From Thermodesulfobacteriota bacterium (GTDB lineage: Bacteria; Desulfobacterota_D; UBA1144; Nemesobacterales; CSP1-2): 64,000 nucleotides of DNA. Positions 27,733 through 35,424 of the stretch are shown here, piece by piece (within the stretch, counting starts at the first letter, position 1; every line of letters starts with the position of its first letter). Location: the NCBI GenBank assembly GCA_035559815.1, contig DATMAT010000076.1, positions 1-64,000 of the forward strand, given 5' to 3'. Below the pieces are notes generated by a model. The model made no database searches. It saw nothing but the letters and a program-made list of their open reading frames with translations, and was not told where the DNA came from. The position numbers and the translations under genes are program-made.

Positions 27733-28487
27733 CTAAACATTTAACCAAATTAATTATCTTCTATCTTATTATTATAGGAGCATGGCAGGGTTTGGCTTTC
27801 CTGAAAATTTGGCCCGAATATATCTTCCCCTCTCCACTCGGAGTTCTCAAAACGCTCATAACCGGGTTTGAAGATAAGACATTCATAATCGGTATTCTAG
27901 TAAGCATGAAGCGTATTCTCATAGGTTATGGCATCTCTATTGTGTTCGGATTGTTGATAGGCCTTCTCATAGGAAGAATAAAGACTCTCGACGAAACACT
28001 GGGCACTTTAGTTCTGGGGCTTCAAGCGCTCCCGAGCATCTGCTGGCTTCCCATTGCTCTGCTATGGTTTGGACTAAGCGAGACAGCTATGCAGGCAATA
28101 GTAATTCTGGGGTCGCTCTTCTCGATTATTATTGGCGCTGATACCGGAGTGAAAAACGTCCCTCCCATTTACGTAAGAGCGGCTAAAACAATGGGGGCTA
28201 GAGGAATTCAATTATACACAAAAGTCATCATACCGGCAGCGCTCCCATCCGTCATTAGCGGATTCAAACAGGGCTGGTCTTTTGCGTGGCGCTCGCTGAT
28301 GGCCGCAGAGCTTCTTTATGTCGGCCTTGGCCTCGGCCATCTACTGATGATGGGCCGCGAACTAAACGACATGAATCAGGTCATAGCCGTGATGATCGTA
28401 ATAATCATAATCGGTGTGGTGGTGGATAGATTTATTTTTGCGAAAATAGAAAACAAGGTAAGAGAGAGATGGGGATTGGCCGGATGA
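27729..28487 (+). CDS. Sulfonate-type ABC transporter permease
   Basis: 252 residues, about six transmembrane helices. The cytoplasmic coupling loop reads RAAKTMGARGIQLYTKVIIP followed by AALPSVISG, the EAA motif of binding-protein-dependent permeases (SsuC/TauC). It carries substrate across the inner membrane with the preceding ATPase and binding protein. ATG 27729 overlaps the ATPase stop by four bases, and its own stop overlaps the next ATG in the same way, so translation is coupled through the operon. Confidence 0.92.
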   Translation: MTKHLTKLIIFYLIIIGAWQGLAFLKIWPEYIFPSPLGVLKTLITGFEDKTFIIGILVSMKRILIGYGISIVFGLLIGLLIGRIKTLDETLGTLVLGLQALPSICWLPIALLWFGLSETAMQAIVILGSLFSIIIGADTGVKNVPPIYVRAAKTMGARGIQLYTKVIIPAALPSVISGFKQGWSFAWRSLMAAELLYVGLGLGHLLMMGRELNDMNQVIAVMIVIIIIGVVVDRFIFAKIENKVRERWGLAG

Positions 28488-29017
28488 AAAATAAGATAAT
28501 GAGAGGAGCAAGGCAAAATAACCCCATGAGTCTACATAAATCCAAAAATGGCGAAGAAATTCGGAATGAAGCGGGAGTCCTTTCATTAATCCTGGCGCCG
28601 ATTTTAATGATAGCATTATTCTTAGCTGGACTTTTATTCCAGTATTTAAGCTTTTCCACTCCGGCCCATATTAAGGAACTAAAGGGGCGAGGTAAAGCAC
28701 AAACCTACAATACTCCTTATGATGAAGTTTTCCAGGCCGCTATAGAGATTATTAACGAGAATGGTCTGGCAATAGTTGAATCCGATGAAGAGAAAGCGTA
28801 TATAATCGCAACTGAGGGACCAGACTTTCTAAACGAAGGAAGAGTAGTAGCTCTATTTTTTTCAACTAAACCTGAAAGAAGCGGTACGCACGTAGAGGTT
28901 ATAAGCAAATATATGGCCCTGCCCCCTTTAAAAGAATTGTTGTTTTCTAGAAATGATGCCTCGCAAATTCTAACTGACCTGGATAAGAAACTGGAGATTA
29001 GTAATGGATACAAGTAA
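28484..29017 (+). CDS. Membrane-anchored protein of unknown function in the transporter operon
   Basis: 177 residues if it starts at ATG 28484, which overlaps the permease stop (ATGA). Other starts at 28499 and 28526 are possible; the last has GAGGAGC at a longer distance. One hydrophobic segment (VLSLILAPILMIALFLAGLLFQYL) is followed by a soluble part with TPYDEVFQAAIEIINENGL and EKAYIIATEGPDFL. This resembles small alpha-beta domains of periplasmic or lipoprotein-like proteins (DUF3568/DUF4410 style), but no family can be assigned with confidence. Its coupling to the permease argues for a role in transport, such as an accessory or sensor subunit. Confidence 0.7.
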   Translation: MKNKIMRGARQNNPMSLHKSKNGEEIRNEAGVLSLILAPILMIALFLAGLLFQYLSFSTPAHIKELKGRGKAQTYNTPYDEVFQAAIEIINENGLAIVESDEEKAYIIATEGPDFLNEGRVVALFFSTKPERSGTHVEVISKYMALPPLKELLFSRNDASQILTDLDKKLEISNGYK

Positions 29018-29218
29018 ATTTGTTCTCAAATTAAATAGAGTGGAAAGACGTCCAGCTAATAATAGTCTCCTTAAAGGATATTACCAATCAAGAAGTACAT
29101 ACTATTGTAGCCTCTAAATCAGTAATTCATACGTAATAGCCCACAAATTTTTATCAGGCACAAGTAGTTAAAGGTTGTGTTCACAGGATAACTCTAACCT
29201 TTTTAGGAGGCGACAAAA

Positions 29219-30676
29219 ATGAAAATAGAAAGAGCACTTCAAATTGCAAAAAGAGAGTGGCGGAATATAAGGGTTTTCCTCCAGAAAATTAGTTTTTGGA
29301 GAAGCGGGGTAACAGTAGTTATTGCGGTATTTGTTATACAGTTCTGTGAATTAAACTCGCACGCACAATCTACTAGTGCTCAGATACAAGAGCTCAAGAA
29401 GCAGATTGAGGCAATCCAGCAGCAAAACCAGCAGCAAATCGAGGAGCTCAGGAAAAAGATAGAGGAGCTAGAGGCTCAAAAAGCGGCCGACCAAGAGAAG
29501 ATAGAGGAACTGGCTACCAAGAAAGAAGAAGAGGACAAGGATGCCTGGTGGAAGAAAGTAGAGGTAGGATATAAAAAACTGGGAGACGGTTTTACCATTA
29601 AGTCCAAGGATGGACTCTTTTCATTAAGGACGAGGCTCCGCACCCAGTTCCAATTTTCTATAAATGATACGGACGATGAAGATGTAGCTACGGATTTTAA
29701 TGTAAGAAGGTTTAGGCTCTTATTCGATGGTAACGCCTTTACACCCTGGTTACTTTATTACCTTCAAATAAGCGCCGATAACAATGGGTCATTTTCACTC
29801 CTGGATGCCTATTTTGACTTCGCTTACAATACCATGTTCGTTCCAAGACCAGGTCAATACAAGGTTCCATTTAACAGAGAGTTCTTGAATTCTACATCCG
29901 AACTTCAGCTCGTGGAAAGGTCGATTGTGAACGATGAGTTTTCATACAGCCGTAGCAGAGGTGCCTCGATTTACGGAGTGCTGGGGAATTTTATCACATA
30001 CGGTGCAGGAGTGTTTAACGGAAATGGAACAAATGGGGCTAGTGTCGATTCCAACATGCTCTATGCGGGAAGGATAATGCTCACCCCTTGCTGCGGAGAG
30101 CTGAAGTATGCTAATTCTTCTTTCCCCTCAGGCGGAGATTACAAGATAGAGCCAAACTTTGGTGGGAATAAGCCCCTTTTCGCTATTGGTGTTGCTGCGG
30201 CGGGTATACCCGGGCTCAATATTGCGCGAAAAGTACCGAGTGGAGCCATAGAGGATAGGTTCGAGAATATATTCGGCGCTGAGGATACGGGAACAGCCGA
30301 TGTGTTTTCACTTACTGCGGATGCTAACTTCAAGTGGTCCATTTTCAGCATAGAGGGAGAATTTGACTATAGAAATATATCTCCTGATGAATCTGGTTTT
30401 GACGATGTAAACGACTATGGTGTTAGGGTACAGTCGGGTATTTTTTTAATTCCTGACTTTATAGAGATCGCCGGCAGATACGCCCAGATTTGGTATGACA
30501 CCGACGTGGAGGGACCAGATACATCATGGCAGCTAACCCCGGGGATAAATTTTTATTTGTCTAAGAGCCACAAGTATAAAGTACAACTAGACTACTCGTT
30601 CATCAGGAATGAATTTACGGACAGCGATGATATAGATGAGAATATATTCAGGGCTCAGCTTCAACTTTATTTTTAG
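29219..30676 (+). CDS. OprP/OprO-type outer-membrane porin with N-terminal coiled coil
   Basis: 485 residues. An N-terminal hydrophobic segment (TVVIAVFVIQFCELNSHAQS) acts as signal sequence. Residues 51-110 form a Gln/Glu/Lys heptad coiled coil (QIQELKKQIEAIQQQ onward). The barrel then begins with FTIKSKDGLFSLRTRLRTQF, typical of phosphate-selective porin O/P. It ends in the terminal Phe (RAQLQLYF) needed for outer-membrane insertion. The ATG has AGGAGG upstream. It is 200 bp after the transporter operon and ends at a strong terminator. It may be the outer-membrane entry for the same solute, but it could have its own promoter. Substrate specificity cannot be judged. Confidence 0.85.
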   Translation: MKIERALQIAKREWRNIRVFLQKISFWRSGVTVVIAVFVIQFCELNSHAQSTSAQIQELKKQIEAIQQQNQQQIEELRKKIEELEAQKAADQEKIEELATKKEEEDKDAWWKKVEVGYKKLGDGFTIKSKDGLFSLRTRLRTQFQFSINDTDDEDVATDFNVRRFRLLFDGNAFTPWLLYYLQISADNNGSFSLLDAYFDFAYNTMFVPRPGQYKVPFNREFLNSTSELQLVERSIVNDEFSYSRSRGASIYGVLGNFITYGAGVFNGNGTNGASVDSNMLYAGRIMLTPCCGELKYANSSFPSGGDYKIEPNFGGNKPLFAIGVAAAGIPGLNIARKVPSGAIEDRFENIFGAEDTGTADVFSLTADANFKWSIFSIEGEFDYRNISPDESGFDDVNDYGVRVQSGIFLIPDFIEIAGRYAQIWYDTDVEGPDTSWQLTPGINFYLSKSHKYKVQLDYSFIRNEFTDSDDIDENIFRAQLQLYF

Positions 30677-30725
30677 TAGTTGAGAGGAGCTAATCCCATC
30701 TCCTTACCTTCCTTATATCGGCAGC

Positions 30726-30765
30726 CCCGACACTAGTAATCTCTAGTGTCGGGCTTGTCTTTTTT
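30726..30765 (+). terminator. Rho-independent terminator after the porin gene
   Basis: An 11-bp perfect stem CCCGACACTAG / CTAGTGTCGGG with a six-base loop, followed by CTTGTCTTTTTT. It ends the porin transcript and possibly the whole transporter operon. Confidence 0.85.
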
Positions 30766-31079
30766 CAATACCGGAGACAATTGGCGCTCCGAGTTTTTTT
30801 AGTTGGCAAAGAATTATTCTGGGGGAACTATAGGCTCGAAGACGAATCGCTTGCTATAAAGCAAGTTTTATTAAGACCTGAACTAAAGATTACAACTTAA
30901 AATCAGATTAAGCAGTCAAGCAAGCCACAACAAAACTTCAACCCGCCGAAATCATAAATCCCCTCACCAAAACTAGGTAGCAGAGAATATCTGAGCCTAA
31001 ATTAGCAAAAAAGTGGTATTGATTCAGCGCATCGAAAGACAGCATAAATTTAAACAAAAATAATAAGGAGGTGAACGAG
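30766..31079. other. Intergenic region before the ComEA-like gene
   Basis: About 310 bases between the porin terminator and the next start. Nothing coding was seen. The only clear element is the ribosome site AAGGAGGTG at 31065-31073 in front of the comEA-like ATG. Confidence 0.5.
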
Positions 31080-31388
31080 ATGAAAACTTTTAAAGTGCTT
31101 TTAGCTTTTGCCTTAGCTGTTTTCATTTTTTCGTCCTATGGCTTCGCCCAGGAAGCTCAGGAAGTGAAAAAAATAAACATCAATACAGCCACGGTTGAAG
31201 AGCTGGCCACATTGCCGGGCATAGGAGACTCGATGGCCAAAAACATAGTAGAGTACCGGAACAACAACGGCAATTTCCAAACTGTCGAGGACCTGATGAA
31301 CGTCAAGGGGATAGGGGAAAAGAAATTTGAAAAGATAAAAGATATGATAACCGTGGGACAGGCAGACAGTTCAACTGCGTCTAACTAG
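31080..31388 (+). CDS. ComEA-like secreted helix-hairpin-helix DNA-binding protein
   Basis: 102 residues from ATG 31080, seven bases after AAGGAGGTG. A signal peptide (MKTFKVLLAFALAVFIFSSYGFA) precedes a ComEA domain beginning KKININTATVEELATLPGIG and closing with LMNVKGIGEKKFEKIKDMIT. These two helix-hairpin-helix motifs bind double-stranded DNA without sequence specificity. ComEA-type proteins pull incoming DNA into the periplasm during natural transformation, together with type IV pili, and pilus genes are present in this window. No comEC is present here, so competence is only suggested. Confidence 0.85.
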   Translation: MKTFKVLLAFALAVFIFSSYGFAQEAQEVKKININTATVEELATLPGIGDSMAKNIVEYRNNNGNFQTVEDLMNVKGIGEKKFEKIKDMITVGQADSSTASN

Positions 31389-31410
31389 TCTACCTATAAA
31401 CAAGCCTAAA

Positions 31411-31460
31411 AAAGTGGGCAAGCATTCTAAGGGCCGACTATGCTTGTCCACTTTTGTATA
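31411..31460 (+). terminator. Terminator after the ComEA-like gene
   Basis: A long stem AAAGTGGGCAAGCA (31411-31424) / TGCTTGTCCACTTT (31441-31454) with one mismatch and a 16-base loop, then a T-rich run (TTGTATAATAATT). Its position 22 bases after the stop fits an intrinsic terminator. Confidence 0.75.
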
Positions 31461-31695
31461 ATAATTGACATGCCAGTGCCAGAGTCAAACGCTCTTGGTT
31501 TCTTGAAAAATCCCTGAAGAAATACGTAACCAATTTAAATTAATCAGAGCTCTTCCGGATTAAGCATCCCTTTTTATTATCGCAATTTACCACTATTTTA
31601 AGCCATTTTTCTATTTAACTGTTGGAAAAGTATAATGCCTTCAGTGGCTTGAGGGCATGAATTTAAACTAATTCTAGTTATTTTTACAAAACCTA

Positions 31696-31723
31696 TTGAT
31701 TTTTTTAGTAATTTCTGTAATAC
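31696..31723 (+). promoter_or_regulatory. Candidate sigma-70 promoter of the HU gene
   Basis: TTGATT (31696-31701), a 16-base spacer and TAATAC (31718-31723) resemble a sigma-70 promoter. The start site would be near 31730, some 28 bases before the HU ATG. The whole 370-bp gap is AT-rich, so chance matches are likely. Confidence 0.4.
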
Positions 31724-31757
31724 TCACACATAATTCTAGCATCTTAAAGGAGGAGAT

Positions 31758-32045
31758 ATGGCCAAAAAAGCAATGACAAAATCTCAAATAGCGGACCACC
31801 TGGCTAGCAAGGCTGGGATAACAAAAAAGACCGCCAACCAAATTCTGGAAGAGATTGCGAAGCTCGCTTACAAAGAAGCTAAAAATACGTTTACCCTCCC
31901 TGGAATTGGCAAACTGGTCCTAGTCAGACGAAAGGCTCGTAAGGGAAGAAACCCCCAGACCGGTGCGGAGATCACCATACCGGCTAAGAGGGTAGTTAAA
32001 TTCAGGGTAGCAAAAGCCTGTAAGGATGCAGTCCTGGGTGGTTAA
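31758..32045 (+). CDS. HU/IHF-family DNA-binding protein
   Basis: 95 residues, the size of HU and IHF subunits. The N-terminal helices (MTKSQIADHLASKAGITKKT) and the DNA-binding arm (KARKGRNPQTGAEITIPAKR then VVKFRVAKACKDAV) are those of the family; NPQTG holds the intercalating proline. It bends and compacts DNA. It stands alone with a strong ribosome site (AAAGGAGGAG). Assignment to HU or IHF cannot be made from this alone. IHF-like bending often helps sigma-54 promoters, of which there are several nearby. Confidence 0.93.
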   Translation: MAKKAMTKSQIADHLASKAGITKKTANQILEEIAKLAYKEAKNTFTLPGIGKLVLVRRKARKGRNPQTGAEITIPAKRVVKFRVAKACKDAVLGG

Positions 32046-32066
32046 TAAAAACCATTATTAAGCGTT

Positions 32067-32090
32067 GAATTACTACAGGTAATTCATTTT
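32067..32090 (+). terminator. Possible weak terminator after HU
   Basis: GAATTAC / GTAATTC form a 7-bp AT-rich stem with a TACAG loop, followed by ATTTT. The stem is weak, so this is a candidate only. Confidence 0.35.
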
Positions 32091-32157
32091 AAAATCCTGT
32101 CACCTTTTTATCTTGACCCATTTAAGCAAGGGGATGGGTGTTATATTTCTTGAATCA

Positions 32158-33399
32158 TCACGCTTTTTCTACGGGTAGATATCCGTTTTCTCTGAGGAGT
32201 TTAATAATCTCTTTTTGATGTTCGAAACTCTTTGTTTCCAGGCTTATTTCTACATCCGCTCTATCAATCGGCAGGTCACTCGAAGCCCTGTCGTGATAAA
32301 TCTGGACAATATTTGCTTTTACCGCGCCCAGTAAAGATGCTAACCTTCCCAGGGACCCTGGGATATCCGGTAGCTCTACCACGAGTCTTAAGAATCTGCC
32401 GTTTTTTATAAGCCCCCTATCTATGATTTTAGCCAGTATATTTATATCTATATTTCCCCCACTTACCACAATCAACACACTCTTTTTGTGAAACTTCTTT
32501 TTGTTTTTCAAAAGCCCGGCCAGGCCGACAGCCCCCGCGCCTTCTACCACTATTCTCTTCTTTTCGGTCAGCAAAAGAAGCGCATCCTCGATTTCGTCGT
32601 CATCCACTGTCAGCACATCATCGACGTATTTCTTCGCTATTTCAAGAGTAAGAACTCCGACCTTCTTGATGGCAATTCCATCGGCCAGAGTATGTGCGGA
32701 GATGGTCTCAACCACCGTCCCCTTTTTGATCGAAAGAGACATAGAAGGTGCGCTCTTTGACTGAACCCCTATAATCCTGGCTCGGGGATGCATTTCTTTA
32801 ATCGCTATAGCTACTCCAGAAATTAACCCCCCGCCACCAACCGGGACGAATACCACTTCTACATTCTTCAGGGACTCGCTGACTTCGAGCCCTATAGTCC
32901 CCTGGCCGGCGATTATATCCGGGTCGTCAAAGGGATGAATAAAAACATCTCCCGATTCTTCCCCGAGCTGTTTAGCATAGTTATAAGCGTCATCGAAAGT
33001 TTTTCCATAAAGGAACACCTCCGCACCATGGCGTTTAACCGCCAGTATTTTATTGATCGGGGTTCCTTCGGGCATCACCACACTTGCCTTCATCCCCAGT
33101 AGCTTTGCGGCGAGCGCCACTCCCTGGGCGTGATTACCCGCCGAAGCCGCAATCACCTTTCGTGTGCTTCCGTATAGCTTCTGAAGCTTGTTATATGCAC
33201 CCCTGATCTTGAACGAGCCGGTCCTCTGAAGGTTTTCCAATTTTAGAAATACACTAGCTCCCGAAAGCTCACTCAGGGAATAGGAATAGGTAATGGGGGT
33301 TTTGTATACTACATTTTTTAACCTTTTTAGCGCTCGTCGGATGTCTCTTATCGTAACCATCGATTTATTGTTGGAATCCGCACGCATATCTTTACTCAA
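32158..33399 (-). CDS. ilvA: Threonine ammonia-lyase with C-terminal ACT domain
   Basis: 413 residues of the fold-type II PLP family. TGSFKIRGAYNKL carries the PLP lysine (about 64), SAGNHAQGVALAA is the substrate loop and PVGGGGLISG the phosphate-binding glycine loop. The last 75 residues (VVELPDIPGSLGRLASLLGA) form one ACT-like domain. It deaminates threonine to 2-oxobutyrate, the first step to isoleucine; ilvD lies 2 kb away on the same strand. The single short ACT domain is like the TdcB/IlvA2 type rather than the long E. coli IlvA with two ACT modules. The start is uncertain among TTG 33399, ATG 33387 and ATG 33360; none has a clear ribosome site. Confidence 0.92.
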   Translation of the reverse strand: MSKDMRADSNNKSMVTIRDIRRALKRLKNVVYKTPITYSYSLSELSGASVFLKLENLQRTGSFKIRGAYNKLQKLYGSTRKVIAASAGNHAQGVALAAKLLGMKASVVMPEGTPINKILAVKRHGAEVFLYGKTFDDAYNYAKQLGEESGDVFIHPFDDPDIIAGQGTIGLEVSESLKNVEVVFVPVGGGGLISGVAIAIKEMHPRARIIGVQSKSAPSMSLSIKKGTVVETISAHTLADGIAIKKVGVLTLEIAKKYVDDVLTVDDDEIEDALLLLTEKKRIVVEGAGAVGLAGLLKNKKKFHKKSVLIVVSGGNIDINILAKIIDRGLIKNGRFLRLVVELPDIPGSLGRLASLLGAVKANIVQIYHDRASSDLPIDRADVEISLETKSFEHQKEIIKLLRENGYLPVEKA

Positions 33400-33586
33400 T
33401 TATCAAATATGATATATAATTCGAGAAAGCATAACTCGAAGTTAACGCGTAATTCGTACTACAAGGCCAAAGATAAGGCTAGATTAAACCGAAAGAAGAG
33501 GATACGCAACAAGTCAGGAAGCCGGACTTAATTGTAATTATGTTTTTTCTACAAAATGTACTAAAATTAGCTGTGGGAGGTACGAG

Positions 33587-33958
33587 ATGGCCAAGGTATT
33601 AGTCGTTGAAGATGATGAGTCCCTGAGAAATCTTTACAGTAAAAGTCTAAGACTCAAAAATTTCAAGGTTGAGACTGCTAATGACGGCGCAGATGCCTTG
33701 GTAAAAGTAGGCCTTTTCCGGCCCGATGTTATTATTCTCGATATCTTCATGCCCGAATTAGACGGAATAGAAGTCCTCAAGATTCTTAAGGCAGACCCGG
33801 AATTCAAAAAGATCCCTATATTGATGTTGACGACCGCTTCCGAGATAAGAACAATTAAAGAGTGCCTGGAAAGAGGGGCTACCGGTTATATCGTAAAGGG
33901 AGGTTCCCCGGAAGATATAGTAAAGAAGATCAACAACATTATCGGCCCCCCTGAATAG
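33587..33958 (+). CDS. Single-domain response regulator receiver (CheY-like)
   Basis: 123 residues, a receiver domain without an output domain. The acidic pair is in VVEDDES, the phospho-acceptor is Asp52 in LDIFMPELDG, the switch Thr is in MLTTASE and the lysine is Lys104 in YIVKGG. It is probably phosphorylated by a histidine kinase encoded elsewhere and acts by protein contact. GGGAGG stands before the ATG. Its last 20 bases overlap the convergent coaBC gene, so both 3' ends share DNA. Confidence 0.93.
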   Translation: MAKVLVVEDDESLRNLYSKSLRLKNFKVETANDGADALVKVGLFRPDVIILDIFMPELDGIEVLKILKADPEFKKIPILMLTTASEIRTIKECLERGATGYIVKGGSPEDIVKKINNIIGPPE

Positions 33959-35159
33959 GGTTTCCCTTCCTGAACTCCAGTATTTTATCGAATATCTTAT
34001 CCGCTATCTCCGCCTTGGTCATAAGAGGAAGCTCTTCAACCTTCCCCCATCTGTCAACAAAGCATACTATGTTTGTATCCTGGCCAAACCCGGCCCCCGG
34101 TCTATGTATGTCGTTTGCCACAATCAGGTCCGCATTCTTTTTTCTCAGTTTCCCCAAGGCATTTTCTACCACGTTTTCTCCTTCCGCGGCGAATCCAACA
34201 ACGATTCGGCCATTCTTATTTTTACCGACGTCGAGGAGAATATCCAGTGTACGCTCCAATTTAAGATGGATTTCCTTAGAATTTTTCTTAAGCTTGCCCG
34301 GAAAAGTTTCTACGGGCCTGTAATCCCCCACGGCTGCTGCTTTTATTACTACGCTTGACCAACCGAGGTTACTCATCACTGCTTCGTGCATCTCTGACAC
34401 CGTGACTACATTGATTAAACTTACCCCGGATGGTGGTTCCACATCGGTTTTTGCCGATATCAACAACACATCCGCCCCTCTCATCCATCCAGCCCGGGCT
34501 AGGGCATATCCCATTTTTCCACTCGAGGGGTTTGATATGAATCTGATAGAATCAATAAACTCTCTGGTTGCCCCGGCCGTTACCAGTACTCTTTCACCGC
34601 TCAGATCCTTGGGAGACAATAGCCTCTCTATTTCCTCCATAATTCGGCCTACTTCCGGAAGCCTACCCTTACCTTCCCACCCACAGGCAAGGTCACCCTC
34701 ATCCGGTTCCACCAACACGAACCCGCGTCTTTTCAACTTCTCCATATTCTCTTGGACGACAGGATTGCTGTACATGTTTACATTCATAGCCGGGCAAATC
34801 ATCACAGTTGCCCGCGTGGCCAGAAGGACCGTTGTGAGAAGATTATCTGCCATACCGGATGCGGCTTTTCCGATGAAGGCCGCAGTAGCCGGAGCGATTA
34901 CTACTAAGTCCGCTCTATCTGCAAGGCTAATATGGCCTATCTCCGATTCCCACTCCAGGTCGAAGGTTTTCATGGCCACGCGCTTCCCGGAAAGCGTCTG
35001 AAAAGTGAGGGGTGAAACAAACTGAGCAGCGTTCTTGGTCATAACTACCTGTACCGAGGCGCCTTCTCTCATCAGTCTCCTAACCAACTCACATGCCTTA
35101 TACGCGGCAATTCCGCCGGTAACACCAAGAACTATATTTTTTCCTGAGATTCTAGACAT
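33939..35159 (-). CDS. coaBC: Bifunctional phosphopantothenoylcysteine decarboxylase/synthetase
   Basis: 406 residues. The N-terminal flavoprotein CoaC half shows GVTGGIAAYKACELVRRL, APATAAFIGKAASGMADNLL and PAMNVNMYSNP, with the substrate cysteine loop LACGWEGKGRLPE. The C-terminal CoaB half shows VTAGATREFIDSIRFISNPS and SGKMGYALA. It joins cysteine to phosphopantothenate using CTP and then decarboxylates it on the way to coenzyme A. The length is normal. Its 3' end overlaps the convergent receiver gene by 20 bases. Confidence 0.96.
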   Translation of the reverse strand: MSRISGKNIVLGVTGGIAAYKACELVRRLMREGASVQVVMTKNAAQFVSPLTFQTLSGKRVAMKTFDLEWESEIGHISLADRADLVVIAPATAAFIGKAASGMADNLLTTVLLATRATVMICPAMNVNMYSNPVVQENMEKLKRRGFVLVEPDEGDLACGWEGKGRLPEVGRIMEEIERLLSPKDLSGERVLVTAGATREFIDSIRFISNPSSGKMGYALARAGWMRGADVLLISAKTDVEPPSGVSLINVVTVSEMHEAVMSNLGWSSVVIKAAAVGDYRPVETFPGKLKKNSKEIHLKLERTLDILLDVGKNKNGRIVVGFAAEGENVVENALGKLRKKNADLIVANDIHRPGAGFGQDTNIVCFVDRWGKVEELPLMTKAEIADKIFDKILEFRKGNPIQGGR

Positions 35160-35188
35160 GGCCTATTAGTCCACTTTCAGCCAACCAT

Positions 35189-35213
35189 AGAGGCGACCCA
35201 CCGAGTCGCCTCT
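35189..35213. repeat. AGAGGCGAC palindrome
   Basis: AGAGGCGAC (35189-35197) and GTCGCCTCT (35205-35213) form a perfect 9-bp stem with a seven-base loop in the ilvD-coaBC gap. It has no U-tract. Palindromes of this kind recur as dispersed repeats in environmental genomes; only one copy is in this window. It could also act as a processing or attenuation hairpin. Confidence 0.6.
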
Positions 35214-35424
35214 ACTAAGTATAGAGGAGGACAGGAAACCAGGCAAATAAAGCTTTTGGTCCATACCAGTAACGGATACCTTGCACGGTTTATCCGGGGA
35301 TCCCATAAGCTTCCGTGTGAACCCTGTCCAAGGATATCAGCTCCTTGGAAGACGACGGTCTCCGCGGTAAAATTGCTAGCCCCCCTGCTTAAAATCCGTT
35401 AGAAGCACTTGGGATTAAGACCCT

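Noticed and set aside
29180-29210. Possible sigma-54 promoter before the porin
   Set aside because: GGCACA resembles the -24 box, but the -12 position has no GC at ten-base spacing.
34402-35001. 200-codon frame antisense to coaBC
   Set aside because: It is the mirror of a certain gene with all key motifs; the antisense product is Ser/Pro/Leu-rich with no motif.
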